In this document: positions 33,677-42,110 of the stretch, one piece after another | Layout: the number at the start of each line of letters is the position of its first letter | Position numbering within the stretch: the first letter of the stretch is position 1 | Origin: Streptomyces roseirectus | GTDB lineage: Bacteria; Actinomycetota; Actinomycetes; Streptomycetales; Streptomycetaceae | Direction: 5' to 3' | Assembly: GCF_014489635.1 (NCBI RefSeq) | Contig: NZ_CP060828.1 | Span: 8,296,001 to 8,360,000 of the forward strand | Length of the DNA: 64,000 bases | Notes under the pieces: generated by a model | Seen by the model: the letters and a program-made list of their open reading frames with translations, nothing else | What the model was told of the DNA's origin: nothing | The model's database searches: none | Program-made: the position numbers and the translations under genes

Positions 33677-34642
33677 ATGAGCAACCTTGATCGGGCCCCC
33701 GCTCCGGCGGTCTGTGGTGGCCGGGGATTCGTGGTGGCGGAACCGGTGCGTGAACTCCTCACGCCCCGCACGGTGCAGCTGGGCGACTCCACCGAGGTGC
33801 GGCGGCTGCTGCCGAACCTGGGGCGGCGGATGGTCGGCGCGTGGTGTTTCGTCGACCACTACGGTCCGGACGACATCGCCGACGAACCCGGCATGCAGGT
33901 GCCCCCGCACCCCCACATGGGCCTCCAGACGGTGAGCTGGCTGCACGAGGGCGAGGTCCTGCACCGCGACTCCACCGGCAGCCTCCAGACGATCCGCCCC
34001 CGCGAGCTGGGCCTGATGACCTCGGGCCGGGCGATCAGCCACTCCGAGGAGAGCCCCCGCGACCACGCCCGCCTCCTGCACGGCGCCCAGCTCTGGGTCG
34101 CGCTCCCGGACGCGCACCGCCACACGGAACCGGGGTTCGAACACCACGCCGCGCTCCCGCAGGTGACCGCGCCCGGCCTCACCGCGACCCTGATCCTCGG
34201 CACCCTCGACGGCACGACGTCCCCGGGCACCGCCTACACCCCCATCACCGGCGCGGACCTCACCCTCGCCGAGGGCGCGGACGTCCGTCTCCCCCTCGAC
34301 CCCGACTTCGAGTACGCCGTCCTCGCCATGTCCGGCGAGACCCACGTCGACGGCGTCCCCGTCCTCCCCGGCTCCATGCTCTACCTCGGCTGCGGCCGCA
34401 CCGAACTCCCCCTGCGCGCGGGCTCCGACGCGAGCGTCATGCTCCTCGGCGGCGAGCCCTTCGAGGAGGAACTGGTCATGTTCTGGAACTGGATCGGCCG
34501 CTCCCAGGAAGAGATCGTCCAAGCCCGCGAGGACTGGATGACCGGGTCCCGATTCGGAGAGGTCAAGGGATACGACGGGGCGCCACTGCCCGCCCCCGAG
34601 CTTCCGCCGACGCCGCTGAAGCCGCGGGGAAGGGTGCGCTGA
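33677..34642 (+). CDS. pirin-family cupin protein
   Basis: A 321-residue bicupin. The pirin metal site motif HPHMGLQTVSWLHEGEVLHR is near residue 78, with the conserved GLMTSGRAISHSEES about 40 residues later. Pirins bind iron and act as quercetinases or redox-sensing cofactors. The start is ATG 33677. The gene is divergent from a MarR regulator, as often seen for quinone- or flavonoid-responsive pirins. Confidence 0.9.
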   Translation: MSNLDRAPAPAVCGGRGFVVAEPVRELLTPRTVQLGDSTEVRRLLPNLGRRMVGAWCFVDHYGPDDIADEPGMQVPPHPHMGLQTVSWLHEGEVLHRDSTGSLQTIRPRELGLMTSGRAISHSEESPRDHARLLHGAQLWVALPDAHRHTEPGFEHHAALPQVTAPGLTATLILGTLDGTTSPGTAYTPITGADLTLAEGADVRLPLDPDFEYAVLAMSGETHVDGVPVLPGSMLYLGCGRTELPLRAGSDASVMLLGGEPFEEELVMFWNWIGRSQEEIVQAREDWMTGSRFGEVKGYDGAPLPAPELPPTPLKPRGRVR

Positions 34643-34648
34643 AATACC

Positions 34649-35350
34649 TCACTGAGGCGGGTTCGGACTGCGCGGCCGCAGCATCACCGCCGCCATCGCC
34701 GCCGTCCCGGCCAGCACCGCTGCCGCGATCACCGCGACGACGGTGAAGCCCCGGTCGTACGCCTGCCGGGCCGCGTCGAGGACGGCGTCGGCGGTGGCCG
34801 ACGGCAGGCGGGCGACGACGTCCTCGGCGGCGGCGAAGGACTCCTCCGCGTGGGCCCGGTCCCCCGCGCTCAGACCGGGCACCTCGGGCAGGCCGGTGCG
34901 GTGGACGAGGGCCAGCGCGGAGCCGAGGACGGCGACGCCGAGTCCCGCGCCGAGCTCGAACGACGTCTCCTGGATGGCGGCGGCCTCCCCCGACCGCTCG
35001 GGCCGGGCGGCGCTCATGATGGAGTCGGCGCCCAGGGTCATCACGATCCCGGCGCCGTACCCCGCGCACAGCAGCGGCAGCAGGAGCATCCCGTAGCGCG
35101 CGGTGTCCCCCACGGCGGCGATCGCGGCGCAGGCGGCGGCGAAGAGGAGCAGGGCGCCGGTGAGCGACCAGCGGTTGCCGAAGCGGGCCGACACGCGGGG
35201 TGCGGTGACCGCGCCGGCCGCGTTGGCTGCGGCCGGCGGCATCAGGGAGAGCCCGGCGCTCAATGGCGCGTAGCCGCCGACCTGCTGGAGCCACTGGGTG
35301 AGGAAGAACAGGAGCGCGACGTAGCTGCCGAAGCATCCGATGACACACAA
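34649..35350 (-). pseudogene. C-terminal half of an MFS drug exporter
   Basis: The 233-residue frame covers only the last five or six membrane segments of a 14-TM exporter (GYAPLSAGLSLMPPAAANAA, IQETSFELGAGLGVAVLGSA). The N-terminal half is missing and 35351-35549 contains no matching coding sequence in any frame that I can recognise. It begins at a GTG within a former membrane helix. A remnant is the best reading. Confidence 0.7.
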
Positions 35351-35549
35351 GCCGGGGCGCGTGAACCCGGGGAACGGGTCTGCCCGGAGTCCTTCGCCGG
35401 CTGCCTTGCCCTGCGGCGGAGAAAGAGCCGCCCTCTGTGGGGAGAGGGCTTCGTGCGCCTGGGTGTGCGCTCTGTCCGCGCCGGTTCGGTGTGTGTCAGC
35501 GTGGCGGTGATCTGGAGGAAGAGGCGGTCGGCCGAAAGGGCATCAGATC

Positions 35550-36698
35550 ATGACGACGCGGCTCCATGACCTGTCCGGCGACGCGGTCGGTGACTTCGTC
35601 AGAGAGCGGTGGGGCGGGCTGCTGGAGGAGATCGGGGCCGGGGCTGGTGAGCGGTATGCGGCGGGGGAGGCGTTTCCCAGGGGGTTTTTGGCGCGGGCCG
35701 CGCGGGAGGGGCTGCATCGGCTTTCGATGCCGAAGGATGTCGGTGGTGAGGGGATGGGGTCGAACGTGTGGGGCCGGGTGTTGGAGGAGGTGACCCGGCA
35801 GTGTGACGAGGCGGCGTTTCCCCTGGTGGTGAGCATGTCGACGAGTATCGCGTTCACCTTGTACCAGTCCGGGGACGCCGCCTTGGCGGAGAACTACGTG
35901 AGGCCGCTGGTGGCCGGCGAGCTGACGGCGACCCTGGGCTTCACCGAGGACGCCGACTTCTGGTCCTGGGAGACGGAGCTGACCCGCGACGGGGAGGGCG
36001 GGGTGCTGTCAGGGAGGAAGTCGTACGTGACGGGAGGGCTCTTGTCCGACGTCTTCCTGGTGTACGCCGGCTCCGGCGAGGGACGGCTCGCCGCCTGCCT
36101 GGTACGTCACGACGACCCGGGGGTGACGCTGACCCCCGCGAACGGCATCGGCTTCCAGTCCGCCGGCATGGCCGTCCTGACCATGGACGGGGTCCGGCTC
36201 GCCCCGGAACGGATCCTGACCTGGACCGACGGCCTGGACCACTCCCAGCTGTACCTGAACGAGCGCCGGAGCATGCAGGCGGCGTGGACCGTCGGCAGGA
36301 TGCGCGCCCTCGTCGACCGCTGCGCGGCCCGCCTGCGCACCGCGACCCGGCAGGGCCGGCCGGTGCTGGACTACCCGAACGTGGCGGCGGGGCTCGGACG
36401 GATGCACATCGTCACGGACGCGGCCCGGACCATGACGCACGACGTCCTCGACCGGCAGGCACGCGGCGAGACGGACCTGACCTACGACGCGAAGATCTCG
36501 GCGGCCAAGCACTTCTCCGCCGAGCAGTCGATGCTCATCGCCCACGAGGCCCTGCGCGTGCTGGGCGGCCACGCCTTCTACGGCGACGAGTTCTACGGAC
36601 GGTACCTGCGGGACTGCACCGGCCTGATCCCCGCGGGCGGCACCCAGCACTCCCTGGAGATCACCATCGGAAACATGGTGGCCAAGCACCTGATCTGA
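35550..36698 (+). CDS. acyl-CoA dehydrogenase family protein
   Basis: A 382-residue flavoenzyme with the three-domain ACAD layout: N-terminal helices, a beta-domain (LGFTEDADFWSWETELTRDG, GRKSYVTGGLLSDVFLV) and a C-terminal helical domain ending LGGHAFYGDEFYGRYLRDC, then GGTQHSLEI. The acidic residue in the usual catalytic-base position is not obvious, and TEDADFW replaces the common TEPxAGSD loop, so it may act on a carrier-bound or unusual substrate. It is followed after 32 bases by a ThiS/MoaD-like gene. Confidence 0.85.
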   Translation: MTTRLHDLSGDAVGDFVRERWGGLLEEIGAGAGERYAAGEAFPRGFLARAAREGLHRLSMPKDVGGEGMGSNVWGRVLEEVTRQCDEAAFPLVVSMSTSIAFTLYQSGDAALAENYVRPLVAGELTATLGFTEDADFWSWETELTRDGEGGVLSGRKSYVTGGLLSDVFLVYAGSGEGRLAACLVRHDDPGVTLTPANGIGFQSAGMAVLTMDGVRLAPERILTWTDGLDHSQLYLNERRSMQAAWTVGRMRALVDRCAARLRTATRQGRPVLDYPNVAAGLGRMHIVTDAARTMTHDVLDRQARGETDLTYDAKISAAKHFSAEQSMLIAHEALRVLGGHAFYGDEFYGRYLRDCTGLIPAGGTQHSLEITIGNMVAKHLI

Positions 36699-36730
36699 CC
36701 GTTCCCGCGGCGACGAAGGCGAGCCCGTTC

Positions 36731-36994
36731 ATGGACGTACACTTCTCCGGCCTGCTGCTCCGCTTCACCGACTACGAACGCACCGTCAGCGTCCGGGCCG
36801 ACACCGTCGGGGACGCGATGGAGGCCCTGCGCCTGCGCTTCCCCCGGCTGGGCCCCGTCCTGTGGGACGACCGGGGCGACCTGCGGCAGGTCCACCGCCT
36901 CATCGTGAACGGCGAGGTCGTCCCCGTCGACGCCGCCCACCCCCTGCGGGACACCGACCGGCTGGAATTCCTGACTGCGGTCGCGGGCGGGTGA
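36731..36994 (+). CDS. ThiS/MoaD-like ubiquitin-fold protein with C-terminal Gly-Gly
   Basis: An 87-residue beta-grasp protein ending in FLTAVAGG; the terminal Gly-Gly is what E1-like enzymes adenylate and convert to a thiocarboxylate. HRLIVNGEVVPVDAAHPLRD and TDRLEFLTAVAGG match MoaD family spacing. ATG 36731 was chosen because the fold starts there. The stop overlaps the next gene's GTG start (GTGA). No moaE, thiG, moeB or JAMM protease is nearby. It lies between an acyl-CoA dehydrogenase and an unknown protein, so a dedicated sulfur-carrier or protein-conjugation role is plausible but unproven. Confidence 0.85.
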   Translation: MDVHFSGLLLRFTDYERTVSVRADTVGDAMEALRLRFPRLGPVLWDDRGDLRQVHRLIVNGEVVPVDAAHPLRDTDRLEFLTAVAGG

Positions 36995-37824
36995 CCGTGC
37001 CCCGCCGGATCAGCTACACCGAACCCAGCACCACCACCATGTTCAGCCCGCTGCAACTGCGCCCGCGGACGCTGCTGGGCCACGTCGCGTCGGGCCTCTC
37101 CCGCTGGCTCGCCGAGTACGTCACCCCGTTCCCGTCGATGGTGGACACCTACGGCAGCGCGGTCGTGGTCACCTCGGTGCGGATCGACTACGCCACCCCC
37201 TGCCCGGGGTTCTCCGACGCGCCGTGGCTGACCGTCCAGTTCGGCCTCCGCGTCCATCCGAGCGGGAAGTGGATGCACGTGGAGATCGACTGCACGGCCG
37301 ACGGCCGGCCCGTCGCACACGTCTCCACCACGATGCGCGTCCTCGCGGTGGCCGACGGCGACAGCCTGTCCGCGAGCCCCGGCGTCCTGCACCCCGAACT
37401 CCGCAAGGCGTTCACCCCGGCCGAGACCGTCGCCACCCCGCCCCCGCCCGACCCGTATCCAGCGGGGGCGACGGCCGTGCTGCCGCCCAGGGAATGGCGC
37501 ACGTTCATCAGCCGCAGCCACGCCGAGGTCGCCGACCAGTGGTCGTTCATCGAGATGATCGAACTGGCCACCCAGGCCCGGGACCGGCTGTTCGCCGAGG
37601 GACTGCACGCCCCGCTGCCGCCCCGCCAGGTGATCGGCACCCCGACGCGCACCCTGCGCGCCGTCTTCCGCCGCCCGATGTTCGTGTACGACCCCTGCGT
37701 GGTCACCACGTCTGCCCACCACGGCCCCGACGCATCCGGCCTGTACTTCCACCACCGGATCGGTCCCCCCGACTCCACGCGGCCCCACCTGACCGTCTGG
37801 GAAACCCTCGAAGCCATGGCCTGA
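36991..37824 (+). CDS. uncharacterised protein, possible hot-dog (thioesterase-like) fold
   Basis: A 277-residue protein of no family I can name. The first half has alternating beta-like strands and one long helix-like segment (VVTSVRIDYATPCPGFSDAP, WLTVQFGLRVHPSGKWMHVE) resembling a hot-dog domain; the second half has more of the same (ATAVLPPREWRTFISRSHAE). There is no signal peptide. The GTG start is coupled to the stop of the ThiS/MoaD-like gene, so the two are likely made in fixed ratio. A thioesterase or dehydratase acting on the acyl-CoA dehydrogenase product would fit. Confidence 0.6.
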   Translation: MTVPRRISYTEPSTTTMFSPLQLRPRTLLGHVASGLSRWLAEYVTPFPSMVDTYGSAVVVTSVRIDYATPCPGFSDAPWLTVQFGLRVHPSGKWMHVEIDCTADGRPVAHVSTTMRVLAVADGDSLSASPGVLHPELRKAFTPAETVATPPPPDPYPAGATAVLPPREWRTFISRSHAEVADQWSFIEMIELATQARDRLFAEGLHAPLPPRQVIGTPTRTLRAVFRRPMFVYDPCVVTTSAHHGPDASGLYFHHRIGPPDSTRPHLTVWETLEAMA

Positions 37825-37945
37825 CGATCCGCGCCCGATCGGCTGTGCGCAGAAACCGACTTCACCCGGACACCAGGCGAACTCCCTTGTGCGGAAAGCG
37901 TGCTGGGCCGGTGCGGCACAGCCGCGGTGGGTAGGCTCCGGGGCC

Positions 37946-39070
37946 GTGGTGGAGAAGATCCGTCTCGCGGACGTCGCGCGGGTGCCGACGGACGCGCTGG
38001 TGCCCCTGATCAGTGACAGGTTCGACAACCTGGTCACCGTCGCCGTGGCTGACGCCGTCAGCGGCCGGGTTCCGCAGCGCACGCGCCGGCTGCTGCGCGG
38101 CCCGGAGTGGCGGCAGGACTGGCAGGACGCGCTGCTGTGCGCGGACGGTGAACTCCAGGTCGCTACGGAACGCATGCGCTACAGCGGGGACCGGCGCCTG
38201 GAGACCACCGAGCACCGGCTGCGCAGGGTCCGCGTCCGGCGCAACGAGGCGAGCGTCCTGGTCAAGGAGCTGCGCCGGCACGACTTCCTGGGCAGCGTGG
38301 AGCGCAGGACGGGCGCCGACTCACGGCTCACCGCGCAGGGCTGGCTCAGGATCGCGTTCCCCGAGGAGTACGCCGCCCTGCTCGCGGACGAGCGGGCCCG
38401 GCTCGACGTCGCCGAGGAGGGCGGCGAGCCGTCCTTCCGCGACGTCCACGAACAGATCGAGTACGCCTGCGCCCACGGCACGCTCACCGCACCCCGCACC
38501 CCCGAGGTCGACGCCCTGCTGGCCGCCGCCGACGCCGTCGTCCGCCACGCCGCCGCAGCCGACGCCAAGGACCAGGAGGGCCGCAACGCCGCGCTCCGCC
38601 ACCCGCTGCTCCTCGGGCGCTGGGAGAACGCGCTGCGGGAGCTGGGGCGGATGACGGCGGGGCGGGCCCGCGCCGAGACCCCGCACGCGCTCGGCACCCT
38701 CCCCGCCGACTTCTACGCGCTGCCCCGCCCCGAGGCGACCGGCGTCCTCAACGCCCGCCGCTTCCTCGCCGCCCTTCTCCAGCGGCGCCTGGAGTACAAG
38801 CGGTACGTCCGCCAGCTCACCCAGGTGCTGCGCGAGCGGGCCCGCGAGAACCCGTACGTCGTCGCCGCGGCCGAGGCGAAGACCAACGCCGGCGCGCTCC
38901 TCGCCGCCCGGCACCCGGGGGAGTACGCGTACGTCCTTGCCGCGCTCGCCCCCTACGAGGAGAGCGCGGGCGTGCTGCCGGCCGCCCTGGTCTCCAGCCC
39001 TCGACGGGCCGCGCTGAAACGCGAGGTACTGGCGGCCCTGGCGGACGGAACCTGGACGCCGGCCGACTGA
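37946..39070 (+). CDS. uncharacterised helical protein
   Basis: A 374-residue Arg/Ala/Leu-rich protein with no membrane segment or signal. It begins VVEKIRLADVARVPTDALVP (GTG 37946, or GTG 37949 next to it) and appears entirely alpha-helical, with repeated amphipathic runs such as LLQRRLEYKRYVRQLTQVLR. No catalytic motif is visible. Good codon structure and length support a real gene. It stands alone between the ThiS/MoaD-like operon and the peptide operon. Confidence 0.7.
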   Translation: MVEKIRLADVARVPTDALVPLISDRFDNLVTVAVADAVSGRVPQRTRRLLRGPEWRQDWQDALLCADGELQVATERMRYSGDRRLETTEHRLRRVRVRRNEASVLVKELRRHDFLGSVERRTGADSRLTAQGWLRIAFPEEYAALLADERARLDVAEEGGEPSFRDVHEQIEYACAHGTLTAPRTPEVDALLAAADAVVRHAAAADAKDQEGRNAALRHPLLLGRWENALRELGRMTAGRARAETPHALGTLPADFYALPRPEATGVLNARRFLAALLQRRLEYKRYVRQLTQVLRERARENPYVVAAAEAKTNAGALLAARHPGEYAYVLAALAPYEESAGVLPAALVSSPRRAALKREVLAALADGTWTPAD

Positions 39071-39233
39071 CCCTCGAACAGGCCCTGTTCCCAGCGGAGT
39101 TCGGTCACCGGCCGCGCCGACTCCGCGTCGACGCGGGCAACTCGGGTGCAGTAACCCCCTGATGGTCAACTTGCGGTGATTTGTCCCGAATATAGGCTTT
39201 GAGGTGTCATCCCCTCTCTAGGAGCTGATTTCC

Positions 39234-39413
39234 ATGGGCATGGAACGCACGTTGCCGACCGAACTGACCGTCCAGGTGGACCACCTGGTGGACGCGCCCG
39301 AGCAGGACGCCGTCTACCGCGACAGCGCCGAATGCGCGGCCCTCCTTCTCGTCGGCGGTCTGCTGCTGCTCTCGCCGCCGACCCCCCGCCCGAAGCTGCC
39401 GGCGAAGAGCTGA
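39234..39413 (+). CDS. 59-residue peptide at the head of a five-gene operon
   Basis: A short gene with AGGAG at 39220-39224 before ATG 39234 (a second ATG is at 39240). The peptide has an acidic N-terminal half (ELTVQVDHLVDAPEQDAVYR), one Cys, and a hydrophobic stretch (AALLLVGGLLLLSPP) before a basic tail PRPKLPAKS. It is followed 11 bases on by a coupled set of enzymes. Such an arrangement is like a ribosomal peptide precursor or a small membrane-anchored partner. A TATAGG -10-like element lies at 39191-39196. I do not recognise a family. Confidence 0.65.
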   Translation: MGMERTLPTELTVQVDHLVDAPEQDAVYRDSAECAALLLVGGLLLLSPPTPRPKLPAKS

Positions 39414-39424
39414 GGGGAGCCGCG

Positions 39425-40102
39425 TTGGCAGAGCAGGCCCAGGAAGCGGTCCCCCTGCACACTGCGGTCGCCGACGCGGCAACCGGGGTCACCCTCGCCC
39501 TGCGCGAGGGTGGCCCTTACGCCGTGTCCCGCGTCCTGCGCCCCGAAGACCCCCTGACCCCGGCCGCCGTCCGCGTGCTGGGCGCCGACACCCTCGTCCC
39601 CTACACGCTGGGCCACGGCCCGGCCGGCGACGACGGGCCCCTCGTCCGGCAGGCGCTGGCCGCCTATCCGCCGACCGCCGGTTCCGCCGTGTCCGCGTGG
39701 AGTCACCACGGGCTCGCGCAGGCCGCGCGCACCCTGCTGCCCGGCCCGTGGCCCGCAGGCGGGGAACCCGACACCGACTGGACCGCGCGCGAAACCTGGC
39801 CGCGCCTCTCCCACCAGGTATCCCAGCTCGCCTCCCTGGCGACGCCCGGACTCGCGCCCGCCCTGGAGGCGCGGCTCGCCGAGCGGACCGTCGACCTGTC
39901 GCGCGGGTTCGTGCGCGCCGTGCGCCGCCGCGACTGGCTCCAGGCCGCCGGGGTCGGACGCTGGCTCGCCCGGCTGCCCGGGGTGCCCGACTCGCTCGGG
40001 CTCGACGCGGGGCTCGTGTTCGTGGCGCACTGGGGCGCGGCCGACCCCCGCGTCGTGCTCCAGGTGGAGGCGGCCCGCCGGCTCTTCGGGACCGGACGGT
40101 GA
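39425..40102 (+). CDS. uncharacterised helical protein of the peptide operon
   Basis: A 225-residue protein starting TTG 39425, with GGGGAG six bases upstream. It is Ala/Leu/Arg-rich and mostly helical, with Trp/His positions (GSAVSAWSHHGLAQAARTLL) but no motif I can name. The stop overlaps the next gene's GTG (GTGA). The longer upstream reading overlaps the 59-residue peptide and lacks a ribosome site, so it was rejected. It may be a binding or scaffold protein for the following paralogues. Confidence 0.65.
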   Translation: MAEQAQEAVPLHTAVADAATGVTLALREGGPYAVSRVLRPEDPLTPAAVRVLGADTLVPYTLGHGPAGDDGPLVRQALAAYPPTAGSAVSAWSHHGLAQAARTLLPGPWPAGGEPDTDWTARETWPRLSHQVSQLASLATPGLAPALEARLAERTVDLSRGFVRAVRRRDWLQAAGVGRWLARLPGVPDSLGLDAGLVFVAHWGAADPRVVLQVEAARRLFGTGR

Positions 40103-41196
40103 CGGCCCGTGCCGACGCCGAGCGGACGGGTACGGCCCGCGCCGCCGCCGACCGGACGGTGACTGCCGGCGCAGCCGATGCCGAGCGGGGGGTGACGGCC
40201 CGCACTACCGACGCCGACCGGACCGTGACCGCCCGCGCCGCCGACGTCGACCGGGTGGCCGAGCGGGCGTTGGGCTGGCTGGCCGCGCACCGCGACGACT
40301 TCCGGCTCCCGCCGGACGCCACGACCGACGCCGACCGCGACCTCACCTGGAAGCCGCTCGGCGAACTCGCCCAGCTCACCCGGCGGATCGCCGCCGGCCA
40401 CCCCCGCGCGGACTTGCGCGCGATCGCCGCCGACCTGTTCGCGTTCGCGTGGGCCGAGACCCGCGAGGGCGCGTTGTTCGCGGAACTCGTCCACCGTGAA
40501 CCCCACGCGACCTACCCGGTCGAGATCTACGGCGTCTTCGCGCAGGCCGGGCTGCGCCACCCGGCCGTCGACGAACTCCTCGGCGCCACCGCCCGGTCGC
40601 GGGCCCGCGCCATCGCCCGCGACACCCCCACCCGCACGCTCGGACTGCTGATCGCCGAGCGGCGCGTCGGGCTCGCCCCGCACGACGACCCCGCCGCCGA
40701 ACTCGCCCGCACCTGGCTCGGGTTGCGCCCGGAACCCTGGGCGCTGGACCGGCGCACGGCGTACGGGCTCACCCACGACGTCTTCCACGTCACCGACTGG
40801 GGCGCCGACCGGTCCGCCCTCCCCGCCGACGCCGCCGGCTACCTCCGGCTGTGGCTGCCGGCCTGGCTGGACGGGTGGCTCACGGAGGGCGAGTGGGACC
40901 TCGTCGCCGAACTCCTCGCCGTCGGCGCCTGCTTGCCGGACGGCGGCGGACACGAGGGATACGACACCGCCTGGGCGCGGCTCGCCGAGGCCCAGTCGGC
41001 GGACGGCGCGGTGCCCGAGCACGAGAACTTTCCCCGGGACTCCTTCCGGGCCTGCTACCACTCGACGCTGGCCACGGCGTTCGCGGCGACGCTGGCGCGC
41101 GAGGCGGCCGACGCGCGGGACGACGCCGAGGCCCGCGACGACGACCTTGATGCCCCCGACGCCCCTGGCGCCCTTCTGGGAAGGACCACCGCGTGA
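40099..41196 (+). CDS. uncharacterised alpha-helical protein, first of two tandem paralogues, with N-terminal repeats
   Basis: A 365-residue protein. Residues 1 to about 52 are five imperfect 10-11-residue repeats of the type RTVTARAADAD. From about 53 the sequence parallels the next gene: RVAERALGWLAAHRDDFRLP against RVGERALDWLDTNRDRFRIT; YGLTHDVFHVTDWG against YDITHTVFHVTNWG; WDLVAELLAVGACLP against WDLLGELLVVDACLP. The conserved His, Asp/Asn, Trp and Cys suggest an active site in a helical, possibly toroidal fold. The GTG start overlaps the previous stop. I cannot name the family with confidence (DUF6895-like is a guess). Confidence 0.7.
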   Translation: MTARADAERTGTARAAADRTVTAGAADAERGVTARTTDADRTVTARAADVDRVAERALGWLAAHRDDFRLPPDATTDADRDLTWKPLGELAQLTRRIAAGHPRADLRAIAADLFAFAWAETREGALFAELVHREPHATYPVEIYGVFAQAGLRHPAVDELLGATARSRARAIARDTPTRTLGLLIAERRVGLAPHDDPAAELARTWLGLRPEPWALDRRTAYGLTHDVFHVTDWGADRSALPADAAGYLRLWLPAWLDGWLTEGEWDLVAELLAVGACLPDGGGHEGYDTAWARLAEAQSADGAVPEHENFPRDSFRACYHSTLATAFAATLAREAADARDDAEARDDDLDAPDAPGALLGRTTA

Positions 41197-42110
41197 TGAC
41201 CGTGACGGCAGCCTCGCCGGCCCTGCTGCACCGGGTCGGGGAGCGGGCGCTCGACTGGCTCGACACCAACCGGGACCGCTTCCGGATCACCCCGGAGGAC
41301 CACGCGTCGGGGCTGGCGCTGGGGGAGCGGCTGAAGCCCGTCGGCGAACTCGCCGTCAACACCCGCGTGTTGTTCCGCGAGGGCGTCGCCGGGTCGCGGC
41401 AGCGGGAGCGGGCCGGGGCCCTGCTCGACTTCGCGTGGCGTGAACTCCTCGACGGCGGCGGGGTGTTGGCGGCCCTCCAGGCGCAGGAGCCGCACACACC
41501 GGTCGCGCTGGAGGTGTACGTGCCCTTCCACGAGAGCGGGTACCGGCACCCCGGCCTGGAGGAGATGATCGCCGTCTCGCGCCGCACCCGCAGCTGGGCC
41601 GCCGTCGAGAAGCCCCCCAACCGGCAGCTCGCCCTGCTCAGCGCCGAGCGGCGGATCGGGGTGAGACCGAGCGCGAGCTTCGACGAGACGCTGCGCCGCA
41701 CCTGGCTGGGACAGCTCCCCGAACCCTGGACCGTGCAACTGCACATCGCCTACGACATCACCCACACCGTCTTCCACGTCACCAACTGGGGCGAGCGACC
41801 GGACGCGCTCCCGGCCGACATCGCCGACTACCTCGACCGCTACCTCCCGGCGTGGCTGGAGACCTGGGCCGACCTCGAACACTGGGACCTGCTCGGGGAA
41901 CTCCTCGTCGTCGACGCCTGTCTGCCCCGCCCCGCGCTGGACGCCGAGATCTGGGAGCGGTACGCGGGCGCGCAGGCGCCGTCCGGGGCGATGCCGGTGC
42001 ACGGCGCGATGCCCGAGGGCGACCCCGGCGACGTCTTCGACCTCCTCCACCACCCCACGCTGGTCGCCGCGTTCGCCTCCGCGATGGCCACCTCACGGGC
42101 GCTCGGCTGA
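41193..42110 (+). CDS. uncharacterised alpha-helical protein, second tandem paralogue
   Basis: A 305-residue protein homologous to the preceding gene over almost its full length but without the N-terminal repeats. The shared motifs are THTVFHVTNWG (about 190-200) and LLGELLVVDACL near 230, with HHPTLVAAF matching YHSTLATAF near the C-terminus. GTG 41193 or ATG 41196 starts it, overlapping the upstream stop. Duplication within one operon implies a heteromeric complex or two sequential steps. No cofactor motif is recognisable. Confidence 0.7.
   Translation: MMTVTAASPALLHRVGERALDWLDTNRDRFRITPEDHASGLALGERLKPVGELAVNTRVLFREGVAGSRQRERAGALLDFAWRELLDGGGVLAALQAQEPHTPVALEVYVPFHESGYRHPGLEEMIAVSRRTRSWAAVEKPPNRQLALLSAERRIGVRPSASFDETLRRTWLGQLPEPWTVQLHIAYDITHTVFHVTNWGERPDALPADIADYLDRYLPAWLETWADLEHWDLLGELLVVDACLPRPALDAEIWERYAGAQAPSGAMPVHGAMPEGDPGDVFDLLHHPTLVAAFASAMATSRALG

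Noticed and set aside
39332..39424. Earlier start for the 225-residue protein
   Set aside because: It would overlap the 59-residue peptide gene out of frame; TTG 39425 has a well-spaced GGGGAG.
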